A stretch of DNA of 64,000 bases from Gammaproteobacteria bacterium (GTDB lineage Bacteria; Pseudomonadota; Gammaproteobacteria; HTCC5015). The notes below the pieces were generated by a model. That model ran no database searches and had not been told where the DNA came from. It was given only the letters and a program-made list of their open reading frames with translations. The DNA lies in the NCBI GenBank assembly GCA_016928055.1, contig JAFGLM010000015.1:1-64000 (forward strand), read 5' to 3'. A program made the translations under genes and the position numbers. This document shows, in pieces, positions 40,457 through 50,203 of this stretch (positions within the stretch are counted from its first letter, which is position 1; the number at the start of each line of letters is the position of its first letter).

Positions 40457-41239
40457 ATGTTTCTCCACCCTCGCAAACGATTTGGCCAAAATTTTCTTAC
40501 TGATCAGCAAATCATCAAAAAAATTATTCTCGCGATTCAGCCGCGAAGCAATGACAATATCGTCGAAATCGGACCCGGCCAGGGTGCATTAACCTATCCA
40601 TTGCTCGAGCACGTTGAGTCTTTGAATGTTGTTGAAATCGATCGTGATCTGTGTGCAGTACTTTCAAAAATTGAAAAACTTACTATACATTGCCAAGATG
40701 TGCTGAAATTTGATTTTGCCGCCGCTTTTGAAAACCACTCCGTTCGAATAGTCGGCAATCTGCCTTACAATATTTCAACACCATTATTGTTCCATCTGTT
40801 CGAATATTCCGATCAGATTATCGATATGCATCTTATGTTACAAAAAGAAGTGGTTGACAGATTAACAGCGATGCCAAACTGCAAAAACTACGGTCGGCTA
40901 TCTGTGATGGCACAATACTATGCTGAAGTATATAAACTGTTTGAGGTAAACCCCTCGTCTTTTTTTCCAGCACCAAAAGTCACTTCGGCGGTTATATGCG
41001 TTAAACCTCGTCCACACCGCGAGCTGGAAAAAATACAGGAAGAAGATTTCTCTCGTCTGGTAAAACAGGCTTTTTCCCAACGACGTAAAACGCTTCGCAA
41101 TAACCTGAAATTATTGTTGAATGAGGAGAATATTCGAGCTTGTGATATCGACCCGGGTGCCAGGGCGGAAACGTTGACCTTGCAGGAATTTATTCTTCTA
41201 CAACGCCGGCTGATTTCGCTAACAAAACAAAAAGCCTAG
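40457..41239 (+). CDS. rsmA: 16S rRNA dimethyladenosine methyltransferase
   Basis: A 260-residue SAM-dependent enzyme that dimethylates two adjacent adenines near the 3' end of 16S rRNA. SAM motif I is VEIGPGQGALTYPL and the catalytic motif IV is NLPYNIST; HPRKRFGQNFLTD is the standard N-terminus. The canonical partner apaG does not follow directly because an opposite-strand gene is inserted. Confidence 0.97.
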   Translation: MFLHPRKRFGQNFLTDQQIIKKIILAIQPRSNDNIVEIGPGQGALTYPLLEHVESLNVVEIDRDLCAVLSKIEKLTIHCQDVLKFDFAAAFENHSVRIVGNLPYNISTPLLFHLFEYSDQIIDMHLMLQKEVVDRLTAMPNCKNYGRLSVMAQYYAEVYKLFEVNPSSFFPAPKVTSAVICVKPRPHRELEKIQEEDFSRLVKQAFSQRRKTLRNNLKLLLNEENIRACDIDPGARAETLTLQEFILLQRRLISLTKQKA

Positions 41240-41246
41240 CCGATCT

Positions 41247-41612
41247 TTAAGCCGCGAACGCCGCTTTTAGCAATTTATGCAATACAAAGCGATACAAATA
41301 GGCATCAATAGTCTGCCCTTCCCGGCGGAAGTGCGCCAGTACGTCATCCCAATCAGGCTCACCGCTCATAACGGCAATGGGCGTATTATTTTTTAACGGC
41401 GTTGCTTCACCATCATCAACGAGCGCATACTCAATTCCACTATGGGTATGCCAACGCAGACTGTACTCAGCAGGTCCGATTTTGTGGCAGTATTCAAATC
41501 TATCGATATCACCGGATTTGTTCCACCATACGTACAGATCGGCGCGCGCTGAACTAAACCAGCGGCGTTCATCGGGTTCTGGTTTGCTGTTTATAAGAAC
41601 TTCTTCAAGCAT
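41247..41612 (-). CDS. Hypothetical cytosolic protein inserted between rsmA and apaG
   Basis: A 121-residue protein I cannot assign. It has no signal peptide or membrane segment, is rich in Trp, Tyr and acidic residues (SSARADLYVWWNKSGDIDRF, LRWHTHSGIEYALVDDGEA), and ends with a short helical, basic-hydrophobic tail. It lies on the opposite strand, 7 bp from the rsmA stop and divergent from apaG, so it breaks the usual rsmA-apaG-apaH operon. The alternative is that it is non-coding, but its length, clean start and composition argue for a gene. Confidence 0.65.
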   Translation of the reverse strand: MLEEVLINSKPEPDERRWFSSARADLYVWWNKSGDIDRFEYCHKIGPAEYSLRWHTHSGIEYALVDDGEATPLKNNTPIAVMSGEPDWDDVLAHFRREGQTIDAYLYRFVLHKLLKAAFAA

Positions 41613-41705
41613 TGCGCAGCTTTACTCGCCAGCAGGCGGTATTAAAGTATACTATCAGCAGTCCAATTAAGACGTGAATTTTCCACAAAAACAGGACCAC
41701 TATTA

Positions 41706-42083
41706 ATGTCGGAACCGCATTCAATTTGCATAGAGGTTGAAACCCATTACATCGAATCGCAATCCGAGCCGGATGCCAATCGCTATGTATTTTCTTATAC
41801 CATAACAATCGAGAACAAAGGCCATCTCAGCGCCAAGCTGCTTACCCGACACTGGATTATTACCGATGCTAACGGCAAGGTACAGGAAGTGCGCGGTGAG
41901 GGGGTGGTGGGAGAGCAGCCAGAATTGGCCCCCGGAGAGTCGTATCAATATACCAGCGGCACCTTGATTGAAACATCCGTCGGCACCATGGGTGGCAGTT
42001 ATCAGATGGTGGACGAAACCGGTCAGCCATTTGACGCTGAAATACCCGAATTTGTGCTGTCGGTGCCACGCACTCTACATTAG
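41706..42083 (+). CDS. apaG: ApaG protein
   Basis: A 125-residue fibronectin-III-like protein at the usual length. Recognised by YVFSYTITIENKGHLSAKLLTRHWIITDANG and GEGVVGEQPELAPGESYQYTSGT (only part of each shown by the key GVVGEQP). Its role is not settled. Downstream of the inserted gene it must have its own promoter in 41613-41705. Confidence 0.95.
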   Translation: MSEPHSICIEVETHYIESQSEPDANRYVFSYTITIENKGHLSAKLLTRHWIITDANGKVQEVRGEGVVGEQPELAPGESYQYTSGTLIETSVGTMGGSYQMVDETGQPFDAEIPEFVLSVPRTLH

Positions 42084-42107
42084 ATCTTTTTACCCTTTAA
42101 TAACAAA

Positions 42108-42938
42108 ATGGCTATTTACGCAATAGGTGACCTGCAAGGCTGTTATGACGAACTACAGCAATTGCTTGAGCGAATTGAATTTGACCGCAATAAAGATCGA
42201 CTCTGGTTTGTTGGTGACGTTGTCAATCGCGGTCCTCAGTCTCTCGAATGTCTTCGTTTTGTAGCGAGTCTCGGCAAATCGGCAATCACTGTTCTGGGTA
42301 ACCATGATTTATGTCTGATTGCTTCATCACTTAACGTGCGTAAAAGCAATTCAAAAGACACCCTGGATGCTTTGCTATTAGCACCTGACTGTGACGAATT
42401 GCTATTCTGGTTAAGACAACAGCCTTTATTTTATAGAGACGACACACTCGGCTTTTGCATGGTACACGCCGGTCTGATTCCACAATGGACCGTGGACGAT
42501 GCAGAAAAACTGGCGCAGGAGGTCAGCGAAGTAATCAGTGGTCCTGATTCCGCTGAATTTTTTACCGCCATGTATGGCAACCAGCCGGATCGCTGGAACG
42601 ATTCATTAAACGGAATGGATAGATTGAGATTTATCGTGAATGTTTTAACACGTATTCGCTATTGCACCGCAGAAGGTTTGTTGGATTTTGAATGCAAAGG
42701 ACCGCCCGGCAGTCAGTCGGCAAATCTGATTCCGTGGTATGAAGTTAAGAACCGTCGCAGCGCCAACAATAAAATTATTGCTGGTCACTGGTCAACATTG
42801 GGCAGACTGGAAAAGAACAATGTATTTGCGCTGGATACCGGCTGCGTCTGGGGAGGCCAGCTAACAGCAATGCGACTTGATGTAGAGACGCCTGTTTATA
42901 GCTGCGTTGAGTGCTCTGCCAAGCAGGCACATGACTAG
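42108..42938 (+). CDS. apaH: Symmetrical bis(5'-nucleosyl)-tetraphosphatase
   Basis: A 276-residue calcineurin-like phosphoesterase that splits Ap4A into two ADP. Metal-site motifs are GDLQGC (7-12), GDVVNRGP and LGNHD, followed by the MVHAG block and GHWSTLG. It follows apaG by 24 bp and ends 15 bp before the stop of the convergent pat-like gene. Confidence 0.97.
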   Translation: MAIYAIGDLQGCYDELQQLLERIEFDRNKDRLWFVGDVVNRGPQSLECLRFVASLGKSAITVLGNHDLCLIASSLNVRKSNSKDTLDALLLAPDCDELLFWLRQQPLFYRDDTLGFCMVHAGLIPQWTVDDAEKLAQEVSEVISGPDSAEFFTAMYGNQPDRWNDSLNGMDRLRFIVNVLTRIRYCTAEGLLDFECKGPPGSQSANLIPWYEVKNRRSANNKIIAGHWSTLGRLEKNNVFALDTGCVWGGQLTAMRLDVETPVYSCVECSAKQAHD

Positions 42939-42953
42939 TTCAAGAGTTGTCGG

Positions 42954-45638
42954 TTAATGCAACAATTTTTTCACGTAAACAATCGAAACATCATCGTCTT
43001 TCATATGTTTCGCTGTGAATCTGAGTGATGCCGCCAGCGCCAGCATTTCCTTGTTTTCAGCGATGACCTTGCCTTCAATATATTTCAGTCCATCTTCACG
43101 GGCGCATTCAATTAACCGCTCCATCAAGCGTTGCGCAATACTTCGATGTTGCCATTCATCGGCGACAACAACAGCAAATTCGCAACCCTGATTATCAGCA
43201 TTGGTAATATAACGGGCGACTCCAATTTCTTTTTCTTTTCCATTTACTTCCACTACTGCGATAAATGCCATCTCACGGTCGTAATCGATTTGCGTAAAGC
43301 GCGCCAACATGGTCGGTGTTAATTCATCCAACGGCTGGAAAAACCGGAAGAACTTGGCCCGATCTGAAAGACCACGCACAAACGCCTGCTCAATCTCGGC
43401 ATCTTCCGGTCGTATCGGACGAATACAAACATCAATACCACCCGGTAATTGAATATTGCCAACCAGATGCGAAGGATATGGATGAATCGCCATATGCGAA
43501 TAAGGTCGTTGATCGGTCGGTCGATGCTTAACAATAATGCGCGCATCCAATGCCATCGCTCCATGCTCGTCAACCACCAACGGATTAATATCCAGTTCCT
43601 GAATCCACGGCAACTCGCAGGCCATTGAAGAAACACGCAACAAGATGCGTTCAATTGCATTCATATCGGCGGCCGGCATATTGCGAAAATGCGCGAGTAA
43701 TTTTGCCGCTTTGGTACGACCGATCAGGTCCTTGATCAGAGGACTATTTAACGGCGGCAATGCCATCGCCTGATCACGCATGATCTCAACGGCTGTGCCA
43801 CCCAATCCAAAAGTAATAACAGGCCCAAATACCGGATCGGTCGTGATGCCAACCAGTAATTCGCGACCGTGTGGTGGCGAGTGCATGCGTTGCAAGACAA
43901 CACCGTCAATCTCGGCGTCGGGGCATTGTGCACGTGCAGAGTCCATCATTTCCTTAAAAGCACTTTGAACTGCCGCCGCATTACTCAAACCCAGCCTGAC
44001 TCCACCAATATCTGATTTATGGGTAATCTCTTTGGAGTAAATTTTCATCGCCAAAGGAAAACCCAAAGCCTGTCCGTTGACCAGCGCTTCGTCAGCGGAG
44101 CGAACCAGTATGCACTGCGTAGATGGAATACCGAAGGCCGCCAGAACCGCCTTAGATTCCAGTTCCGTCAAAACATTACGCTTGGCCGCCAGCGCGTTTT
44201 CTATAATCAGACGCGCGCCACCCACATCCGGATGATCCTCATCAGCCAAAGGTCCCGGTGTTTGCAGTAATAACTGCTGATTACGATAAAAATTGGTTAA
44301 GTAGGCCACGCCCTGAACGGCTGTTTCGGGTAAACGGAAATTGGGAATATTGGCCTGGGTCAGCACATCGCGACCCATCGCGACCTGCCCATCACCCATC
44401 CAGCAAGCCAGCACCGGTTTCTTTGCATTTTTGACTTGCTTAACCACTCTTTCCGCGACAGCCGTGGGTTCGGACATCGCTTGCGGTGTCAGCATCACCA
44501 ATACACCGTCGACATTTTTGTCCGTCAGACAGGCCTCCATAGCGGCACCGTAGCGGTCCGCACCGGCATCACCAATAATATCGACTGGATTGGCATGCGA
44601 CCAAATGGCCGGTAATACCTGGTTTAACTTCTCGACAGTGGCGTCTGATAATTTCGCCAGCGGTATATCCAGATCGCTGGCACGATCACAGGCCATTGCA
44701 CCCGGACCGCCGGCATTGGTAATAATCGCCAGGCGCTCACCATGTAATCTTCGACCACTGGAAAGCACGGTGGCCGCCGAAAACAAATCGCCAATATGCA
44801 TTCCACGCACCGCACCTGCTCGACGTAATGCCGCTTCAAAAACGTCATCCGCACCCACCATTGCACCGGTATGCGACATGGCCGCTTCACCACCGGCTTT
44901 ATGACGGCCCACTTTTACGACAATAACCGGCTTAACTCTGGCCGCTGCGCGCAGCCCACTCATAAAAGAGCGCGCGTCATTAACACCTTCCACATAAAGC
45001 AGAATGCTGTGGGTATGCGGATCGGTCACCAGATAATCCAGCACCTCGCCAAAACCAACATCCGCCGAAGCGCCGATGGAGATAACCGCCGAGAAACCGA
45101 TGTCCTGGTTATCCGCCCAGTCCAATATCGCCGTGCAAAGCGCTCCAGATTGCGATATCAGCGCTAAATTTCCGACATCGGTAAAACCCTTGTTAAAAGT
45201 TACGTTCAAGCCTGCGCTTGGTCGCATTGCTCCAAGGCAGTTGGGACCAACAAAACGGATACCATGATTGCGGGCTACTTCAATGACCTGCTCTTCCAGT
45301 TTTTGCCCCTTGGGGCCGGATTCACGAAATCCGGAAGACATGATGATGGCGGTCTTGACGCCATGAATACCGCAACTTTCCATGATATTGGGTACGGTTG
45401 CAGCAGGCGTGCAGATAACTGCAAGGTCAACTGGAGATTTAACCTCCTCCAGGCCTTTATAACAGCGCAAATCGCGGATTTTCTGATATTTGGGGTTCAG
45501 GAGGAAAATCTGACCGGAGAACCCGGCAGAAAGTAGATTTTCCGTAACAACCGTGCCAACCGCGCCCGGCTGCTCACTGGCGCCAAATACGGCTACCGAG
45601 CTGGGCTCAAACAACTGTTTTAGATAATGACCTGCCAT
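42954..45638 (-). CDS. Pat-like fusion: ADP-forming acyl-CoA synthetase domains plus GNAT acetyltransferase
   Basis: An 894-residue protein with the domain order of Pat/YfiQ lysine acetyltransferases: CoA-binding Rossmann domain (about 8-130, SVAVFGASEQPGAVG), succinyl-CoA-synthetase-like domain (about 150-290), ATP-grasp domain (about 485-700, HKSDIGGVRLGL) and C-terminal GNAT domain (about 730-890, EWQHRSIAQRLMERLI). Unlike E. coli YfiQ as I remember it, this protein keeps His256 in AMSHTGAMVG, the residue phosphorylated in ADP-forming acetyl-CoA synthetases, so the synthetase half may be active. It converges on apaH. Whether its main job is protein acetylation or acyl-CoA synthesis is open. 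Confidence 0.88.
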   Translation of the reverse strand: MAGHYLKQLFEPSSVAVFGASEQPGAVGTVVTENLLSAGFSGQIFLLNPKYQKIRDLRCYKGLEEVKSPVDLAVICTPAATVPNIMESCGIHGVKTAIIMSSGFRESGPKGQKLEEQVIEVARNHGIRFVGPNCLGAMRPSAGLNVTFNKGFTDVGNLALISQSGALCTAILDWADNQDIGFSAVISIGASADVGFGEVLDYLVTDPHTHSILLYVEGVNDARSFMSGLRAAARVKPVIVVKVGRHKAGGEAAMSHTGAMVGADDVFEAALRRAGAVRGMHIGDLFSAATVLSSGRRLHGERLAIITNAGGPGAMACDRASDLDIPLAKLSDATVEKLNQVLPAIWSHANPVDIIGDAGADRYGAAMEACLTDKNVDGVLVMLTPQAMSEPTAVAERVVKQVKNAKKPVLACWMGDGQVAMGRDVLTQANIPNFRLPETAVQGVAYLTNFYRNQQLLLQTPGPLADEDHPDVGGARLIIENALAAKRNVLTELESKAVLAAFGIPSTQCILVRSADEALVNGQALGFPLAMKIYSKEITHKSDIGGVRLGLSNAAAVQSAFKEMMDSARAQCPDAEIDGVVLQRMHSPPHGRELLVGITTDPVFGPVITFGLGGTAVEIMRDQAMALPPLNSPLIKDLIGRTKAAKLLAHFRNMPAADMNAIERILLRVSSMACELPWIQELDINPLVVDEHGAMALDARIIVKHRPTDQRPYSHMAIHPYPSHLVGNIQLPGGIDVCIRPIRPEDAEIEQAFVRGLSDRAKFFRFFQPLDELTPTMLARFTQIDYDREMAFIAVVEVNGKEKEIGVARYITNADNQGCEFAVVVADEWQHRSIAQRLMERLIECAREDGLKYIEGKVIAENKEMLALAASLRFTAKHMKDDDVSIVYVKKLLH

Positions 45639-45768
45639 GGCTCTCTCTAAGTACCTGCGTTTCAGGGAGCGTCATGCTAACACCGCTACTTTCATCATTT
45701 TATTGGTTTTGATACTTAGTCGAATACGCGGCGACTGAAGGAAAACACCCTTATCACTGCCTTAAGAA

Positions 45769-45796
45769 CAAAAAAAGGGAGCCTAAACAGGCTCCC
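45769..45796 (-). terminator. Rho-independent terminator after the small beta-barrel gene
   Basis: On the - strand GGGAGCCT and AGGCTCCC form an 8-bp stem with a GTTT loop, followed by a T run. It lies directly downstream of the gene at 45820-46305. Confidence 0.85.
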
Positions 45797-45819
45797 TTCC
45801 ACAACGCAAAAAACCAGTC

Positions 45820-46305
45820 TTAAAACAGGTAACCGATACTCAAAAAATTAACGTCTTCCTCGATTATTGTGTACTCAATCTCGAATTTTCCACCCGATGC
45901 CGTATTAAAACCCACACCGATACCAAACGATGAGCCCGTATCACTGTCACTTCTGCTGCCGATTTCCACGTCCTCATTTAGTAAACCAAGTTTGGCCTTA
46001 AAATAAGAATCACCTGGTGTTCGGAATGTAGCATACGCTGCAACGGTCTGAATGCTGACATCATAATTGCCGGCAAGTTCACCCTCCACTATCGAGGTAG
46101 TAAATTCTCCTTCGAAACCAAATCCGGCATCATTGATATACGCCCCAACCAAACCTATATTCAATGGATCATCGATTCCTCCAAGATCTATCATCATAGG
46201 GCCTGCCTTCAAACCAGCATAACCATTCTTATCAGACTGTGCGTTTGCAGTAAAACTCGCAGAAAACAAGAACCCAATTACTAAAACACATTTGATCCTA
46301 TTCAT
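45820..46305 (-). CDS. Small outer-membrane beta-barrel protein
   Basis: A 161-residue protein with a clear signal peptide (VLVIGFLFSASFTANA, cleavage near residue 22) and alternating amphipathic strands (GYAGLKAGPMMIDLGG, KFEIEYTIIEEDVNFLSIGYLF) ending in Phe, as in OmpA/OmpW-like eight-stranded barrels. I cannot name the family. It is monocistronic with its own terminator. Confidence 0.75.
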   Translation of the reverse strand: MNRIKCVLVIGFLFSASFTANAQSDKNGYAGLKAGPMMIDLGGIDDPLNIGLVGAYINDAGFGFEGEFTTSIVEGELAGNYDVSIQTVAAYATFRTPGDSYFKAKLGLLNEDVEIGSRSDSDTGSSFGIGVGFNTASGGKFEIEYTIIEEDVNFLSIGYLF

Positions 46306-46370
46306 TTTTCTTTACCCCATGTTTATATTAATTGATTAAAGATCGCCCAATTATTCTATCCCTAAAACAA

Positions 46371-46400
46371 CAGTAGAGGCATCTTACGACACCTCTACTG
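46371..46400 (-). terminator. Possible hairpin terminator downstream of 46511-47098
   Basis: CAGTAGAGG and CCTCTACTG form a 9-bp stem with a 12-nt loop; on the - strand it is followed by TTGTTTT, a weak T tract. Confidence 0.45.
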
Positions 46401-46510
46401 CCTACAACAGCAAAAACCATAGCCTAGCCGACACGATTACAGCTTCCGCTGTTATTCGAAGGTCGCTATAACTCAGCCTGGCGGCCAAATTGTACGACCG
46501 TAAACCCCGT

Positions 46511-47098
46511 TTAATATTTGGGCGCCACCCAGACTATTTTCTGGTCCAAACGTCGCCATTGCCCATCTTCCAAAATCAGCAAAATGACCTCGCCATTACC
46601 ACATTCCGGACCGCAGTCCTGCTCGTAATAGATAATGGCCTTATCGCGCGCAGCGTTATAACAGGGTCGGCTTACCCGGATCACGCCAAAATAGCCCTCG
46701 GCAAACAGGGTTTGATGAAAATGATCATACTGGCTCGCTTCGCGATACCAATCGTCATCAAATACCATGATACTGCCCGACTCCGGCGAATCGATACTCA
46801 GATCAATGCTTTCGTTATTGGCCTCGGCCAGGCATTCCTGGGTCGCAAACTCCTCGCCAAAAGCAGCCGACAAGCTGACGCCGTTATTTGCAGGTAATTC
46901 AGGCACCTGAATCGATTTCCCGTACAACAAGATTTTTTCTTCGCCAAACGAAGCCTGGATGATTAAGGTTTCCGCTTCGATCAGTTTGTCACTCTGCAGC
47001 TTTTCGTAATATACAAGCATCAATAGAAATATTAAAAAAGCGGCTAGTGATATCCCTGCGCTGATTAACGTCGCTTTGTGTTCAGAAAATTTACCCAC
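46511..47098 (-). CDS. Hypothetical membrane-anchored protein
   Basis: A 195-residue protein with one N-terminal membrane anchor (about 11-31, ISLAAFLIFLLMLVYY) and an acidic periplasmic domain of mixed alpha/beta character. It has four cysteines in the C-terminal half, with CGPECGNGE suggesting a disulfide. I do not recognise a family. It lies 35 bp beyond the GNAT gene on the same strand and may be cotranscribed with it. Confidence 0.65.
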   Translation of the reverse strand: MGKFSEHKATLISAGISLAAFLIFLLMLVYYEKLQSDKLIEAETLIIQASFGEEKILLYGKSIQVPELPANNGVSLSAAFGEEFATQECLAEANNESIDLSIDSPESGSIMVFDDDWYREASQYDHFHQTLFAEGYFGVIRVSRPCYNAARDKAIIYYEQDCGPECGNGEVILLILEDGQWRRLDQKIVWVAPKY

Positions 47099-47133
47099 CA
47101 GGATTTTTCCTTAACTAACAATTAGTCTGCTTT

Positions 47134-47616
47134 CTAAGCCTGAATATACTTTTCCATAAAAACGAGCAGGATTCTATCGCTCAACCTTTCGGTTCTGCAT
47201 TTTTGATAACCATACCTTTCATACAGCCGTATGGTCGACAAGCTGTCTGAACCGGTAAAAATTTCGAGTCTATTGGCGTGATCGAGATGCTTTTCAATCT
47301 CCAGCAGCAAGCATCCACCAATGCCTTTTCTTTGGTAATCCGGATGCACTATCAGACGACCGATGTGCCATGTATCGTTTAGATTGTGAGCGCGAACCGA
47401 ACCAACAATCAATGATTTTAGTTCGGCCTTGAGAAACACATAAGAATCCAGCTCCGATTTGATTTCATCCAGAGACTGGATCAACGGAGGAATAGTAAAG
47501 TCGTTATATTTCTCCGCTTCACCCAAATACACCAGCTTCTGTAATGCTAATATTTCTGTAGCATCAGTTTTGTCGGTCTTTTTAATTTTTACGTTAATTG
47601 CTTTCACTGATTGCAC
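47134..47616 (-). CDS. GNAT-family N-acetyltransferase
   Basis: A 160-residue single-domain acetyltransferase. The acetyl-CoA-binding motif A is IGRLIVHPDYQRKGIGGCLLLEIEKH (key R/Q-x-x-G-x-G is QRKGIGG), followed by motif B LYERYGYQKC. Substrate unknown. It follows nhaA by 27 bp on the same strand. Confidence 0.85.
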   Translation of the reverse strand: MQSVKAINVKIKKTDKTDATEILALQKLVYLGEAEKYNDFTIPPLIQSLDEIKSELDSYVFLKAELKSLIVGSVRAHNLNDTWHIGRLIVHPDYQRKGIGGCLLLEIEKHLDHANRLEIFTGSDSLSTIRLYERYGYQKCRTERLSDRILLVFMEKYIQA

Positions 47617-47643
47617 TCATTGATTGGTATGTAACATTAGCAA

Positions 47644-48840
47644 CTAATCGATATCGATTTGCCGCCCATCTAACGATCTTCTTAAAATCAGATACCCCAA
47701 AATACCTGAGCACAAAGAACCGGCGATAATGCCAATCCGCTCATCAAACAACATATTTACACCCGTCTCCTCAAAGGCAAGCGATCCGATAAATAAACTC
47801 ATGGTAAAACCAATACCACATAGTGCGGCTGTTCCGTAAAGCGACAGATATGACATTGAACCCGGCAAGCGGGCAAACCCCGTTTTGATCGCCAACCAGC
47901 AGAAAAGAAAAATACCAAGCTGTTTTCCAAAAAATAATCCGCCCGCGATTCCAATCGTGACATCATGCAACATGGATTCCAGCGGTATGTTCTGCAAATC
48001 AACACCAGCGTTGGCAAAAGCAAACAAAGGAAGTATAAAAAAAGCAACCGTTGCATGCAGATCCTGTTCAAGACTTTTCAGCGAAGATTGTTCTCCGGGA
48101 ACTGCTGACTTTGCTGGAATAAACATAGCCAATAATACACCCGCCAGCGTTGCATGCACGCCCGATTTTAGTAACGCAACCCACATAATCAACCCGATAA
48201 TAAAATATGGACTTCTTTCACCAACACCTCGCTTATTAATAACAAACAGGACCACGATACAGCATGCCACTACCAGCAATGCCCATAATGATATTTTGCT
48301 GGTATAGAAAAACGCAATAATCAGTATGGCGCCGATATCATCAAATATCGCCAACGACATTAGAAACACTTTCAGGCTGGCCGGTACTCTTGGGCCAAGC
48401 AGAGACAGCACCCCCAGCGCAAATGCAATATCGGTTGCAGCCGGAATAGCCCATCCCTTAACAGCATTCGCATCGGTATGCGTAAAATAAAGATATATAA
48501 GTGCCGGTACGAGCATACCGCCCACCGCGCCTACGGCCGGCAGAGTGGCTTTTCTTAAGTCAGATAATTCGCCTTCGACTATTTCGCGTTTAAGCTCCAG
48601 CCCTACCAGTAAAAAAAATATCGCCATCAATCCATCATTGATCCACAGCAATAAGGGCTTGGAAATTTCAAAGTCGGCAATTGCAACGGTGACCGGTATA
48701 CTAACCAGCAAGTCATAGTAGGAAGATAACGGCGAATTGGCCAGAACAATAGCCAGCACTGCAGCCAGAACCAACAATATCCCACTTGCCGATTCAAGCT
48801 CGAAAAATCTATTGATCAATGAATTACTTTTTTGTGACAT
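47644..48840 (-). CDS. nhaA: Na+/H+ antiporter NhaA
   Basis: A 398-residue inner-membrane antiporter with about 12 segments. The ion-binding aspartate pair is in SLAIFDDIGAILIIAFFYT, and AIPAATDIAFALGVLSLLG is the conserved TM4 region. It expels Na+ in exchange for H+. With a K+-dependent pyrophosphatase that may pump Na+ and an SSS importer, it suggests sodium-linked physiology, perhaps a saline habitat (inference). It starts 1 bp after the folA stop. Confidence 0.95.
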   Translation of the reverse strand: MSQKSNSLINRFFELESASGILLVLAAVLAIVLANSPLSSYYDLLVSIPVTVAIADFEISKPLLLWINDGLMAIFFLLVGLELKREIVEGELSDLRKATLPAVGAVGGMLVPALIYLYFTHTDANAVKGWAIPAATDIAFALGVLSLLGPRVPASLKVFLMSLAIFDDIGAILIIAFFYTSKISLWALLVVACCIVVLFVINKRGVGERSPYFIIGLIMWVALLKSGVHATLAGVLLAMFIPAKSAVPGEQSSLKSLEQDLHATVAFFILPLFAFANAGVDLQNIPLESMLHDVTIGIAGGLFFGKQLGIFLFCWLAIKTGFARLPGSMSYLSLYGTAALCGIGFTMSLFIGSLAFEETGVNMLFDERIGIIAGSLCSGILGYLILRRSLDGRQIDID

Positions 48841-48841
48841 C

Positions 48842-49333
48842 CTAAAATTTTATTCGATCGAAAGTCATAAACTGATAGTAAAAACCTGTTTTATCGTCCT
48901 GCTGTCTATGTTTTTCGGACTCAATCAGGTTCCATTCCGCGTGATTATATTCCGGAAACCAGGCGTCGCCATCAAACTCGTGTTCAATCAACGTAATGTA
49001 CATGCGCTCAACCAACGGTAATGCCGACCGGTAAATTTGCGCGCCACCAATGATTACAGCTTCGCTATCGCCATTTGATAATTCAATAGCCTGCGCTAAA
49101 TTTTCAACACATTCACAGCCATGTACGTGAAATCCTTTATGGCGAGTGACTACTATATTACGTCGTCCAGGCAGAGGCCTACCGATAGAATCAAATGTTT
49201 TGCGACCCATGATAATTGGTTTTCCCATTGTAATCGCTTTAAAGTGTTTTAAATCAGCAGACAAATGCCACGGCAATTGACCGTCTTTACCAATTACTCG
49301 ATTCCGATCCATGGCAACTATAAGGGATAACAC
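48842..49333 (-). CDS. folA: Dihydrofolate reductase
   Basis: A 163-residue enzyme that reduces dihydrofolate with NADPH. LIVAMDRNRVIGKDGQLPWHLSADL is the N-terminal signature (key active-site Asp in HLSADLKHF), then IIMGRKTFDSIGRPLPGR and VIIGGAQIYR. It lies 11 bp after thyA, whose reaction generates its substrate. Confidence 0.96.
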   Translation of the reverse strand: MLSLIVAMDRNRVIGKDGQLPWHLSADLKHFKAITMGKPIIMGRKTFDSIGRPLPGRRNIVVTRHKGFHVHGCECVENLAQAIELSNGDSEAVIIGGAQIYRSALPLVERMYITLIEHEFDGDAWFPEYNHAEWNLIESEKHRQQDDKTGFYYQFMTFDRIKF

Positions 49334-49344
49334 TTCACTACCCT

Positions 49345-50196
49345 CTATACAGAAAAGGGATAGTCAATGGGCTCATGGTACTTATATCCCAGAACTTTAA
49401 AATCATCTAAAGTCACCCAGGTCTCCAGATCACGTAACGATTTAATGTCGGGATTAATTTCCAGCTGTGGTGAAGGATACGGTTCACGCTTGAGCTGAAC
49501 ATCTCGCATTAATTCGAGCTGATCTTCATAAATATGGGCATTTACGATTTTGTGATAAGCCTTGCCTGGCGTTTTGCCGCTTATTTGCGCGATTAAAGCC
49601 AGAAAAGTGTAAACCTGAATCTGATTAAAATTCAGCCCCAGCGGCACATCACAAGAGCGTTGGAAGCTACTTAAATAAAGAGTATCACCAAGCAGTGAAA
49701 AATTGTGGGTATGCATACAGGGCCTTAGACAACCCATATGAAATTCACCGGGATTATAGAAAGTAACAATTTCCCCCCGGTTATCCATTCCTTTTGATAA
49801 ATCTTCGACGACACTTCTTAATTGATCGATCACGACGCCGTCCGGCCTTAACCATGAACGGCCTTGCACTCCGTACACTCTACCCATGTCGTCTTCACCC
49901 TTACGAAATGGATTCGCCAGCCACTCCTTATTTTTATTTGCATTAGCATCCCACGTTTTCGTTCCCAATTTGCGAAAATCTGCGGCGCTGCTATATCCTC
50001 TAATGTATCCGATCAGCTCTGCTATGGCGGCTTTCCAATAACTCTTTCTGGTCGTAATAATTGGAAACTCATTTTTATCGACGTTGTATTCCAGATCCGC
50101 ATTGATAACCGTCAAACATTTTTTACGGGTCCGTTCATTCTGAATCCATTGGCCCTCGTTTACTATTCTTTGACATAAATCCAGATATTGTCTCAT
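49345..50196 (-). CDS. thyA: Thymidylate synthase
   Basis: A 283-residue enzyme converting dUMP to dTMP with methylene-tetrahydrofolate. The nucleophile Cys is in [12 protein letters not shown], followed by [15 protein letters not shown] (the phosphate- and uracil-binding block) and [11 protein letters not shown]. Its loop around the active Cys reads RPCMHTHNF rather than the more common PPCHAFFQF, so it belongs to a divergent ThyA subgroup. It lies 7 bp after lgt. Confidence 0.94.
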   Translation of the reverse strand: MRQYLDLCQRIVNEGQWIQNERTRKKCLTVINADLEYNVDKNEFPIITTRKSYWKAAIAELIGYIRGYSSAADFRKLGTKTWDANANKNKEWLANPFRKGEDDMGRVYGVQGRSWLRPDGVVIDQLRSVVEDLSKGMDNRGEIVTFYNPGEFHMGCLRPCMHTHNFSLLGDTLYLSSFQRSCDVPLGLNFNQIQVYTFLALIAQISGKTPGKAYHKIVNAHIYEDQLELMRDVQLKREPYPSPQLEINPDIKSLRDLETWVTLDDFKVLGYKYHEPIDYPFSV

Positions 50197-50203
50197 CAGA
50201 CTG

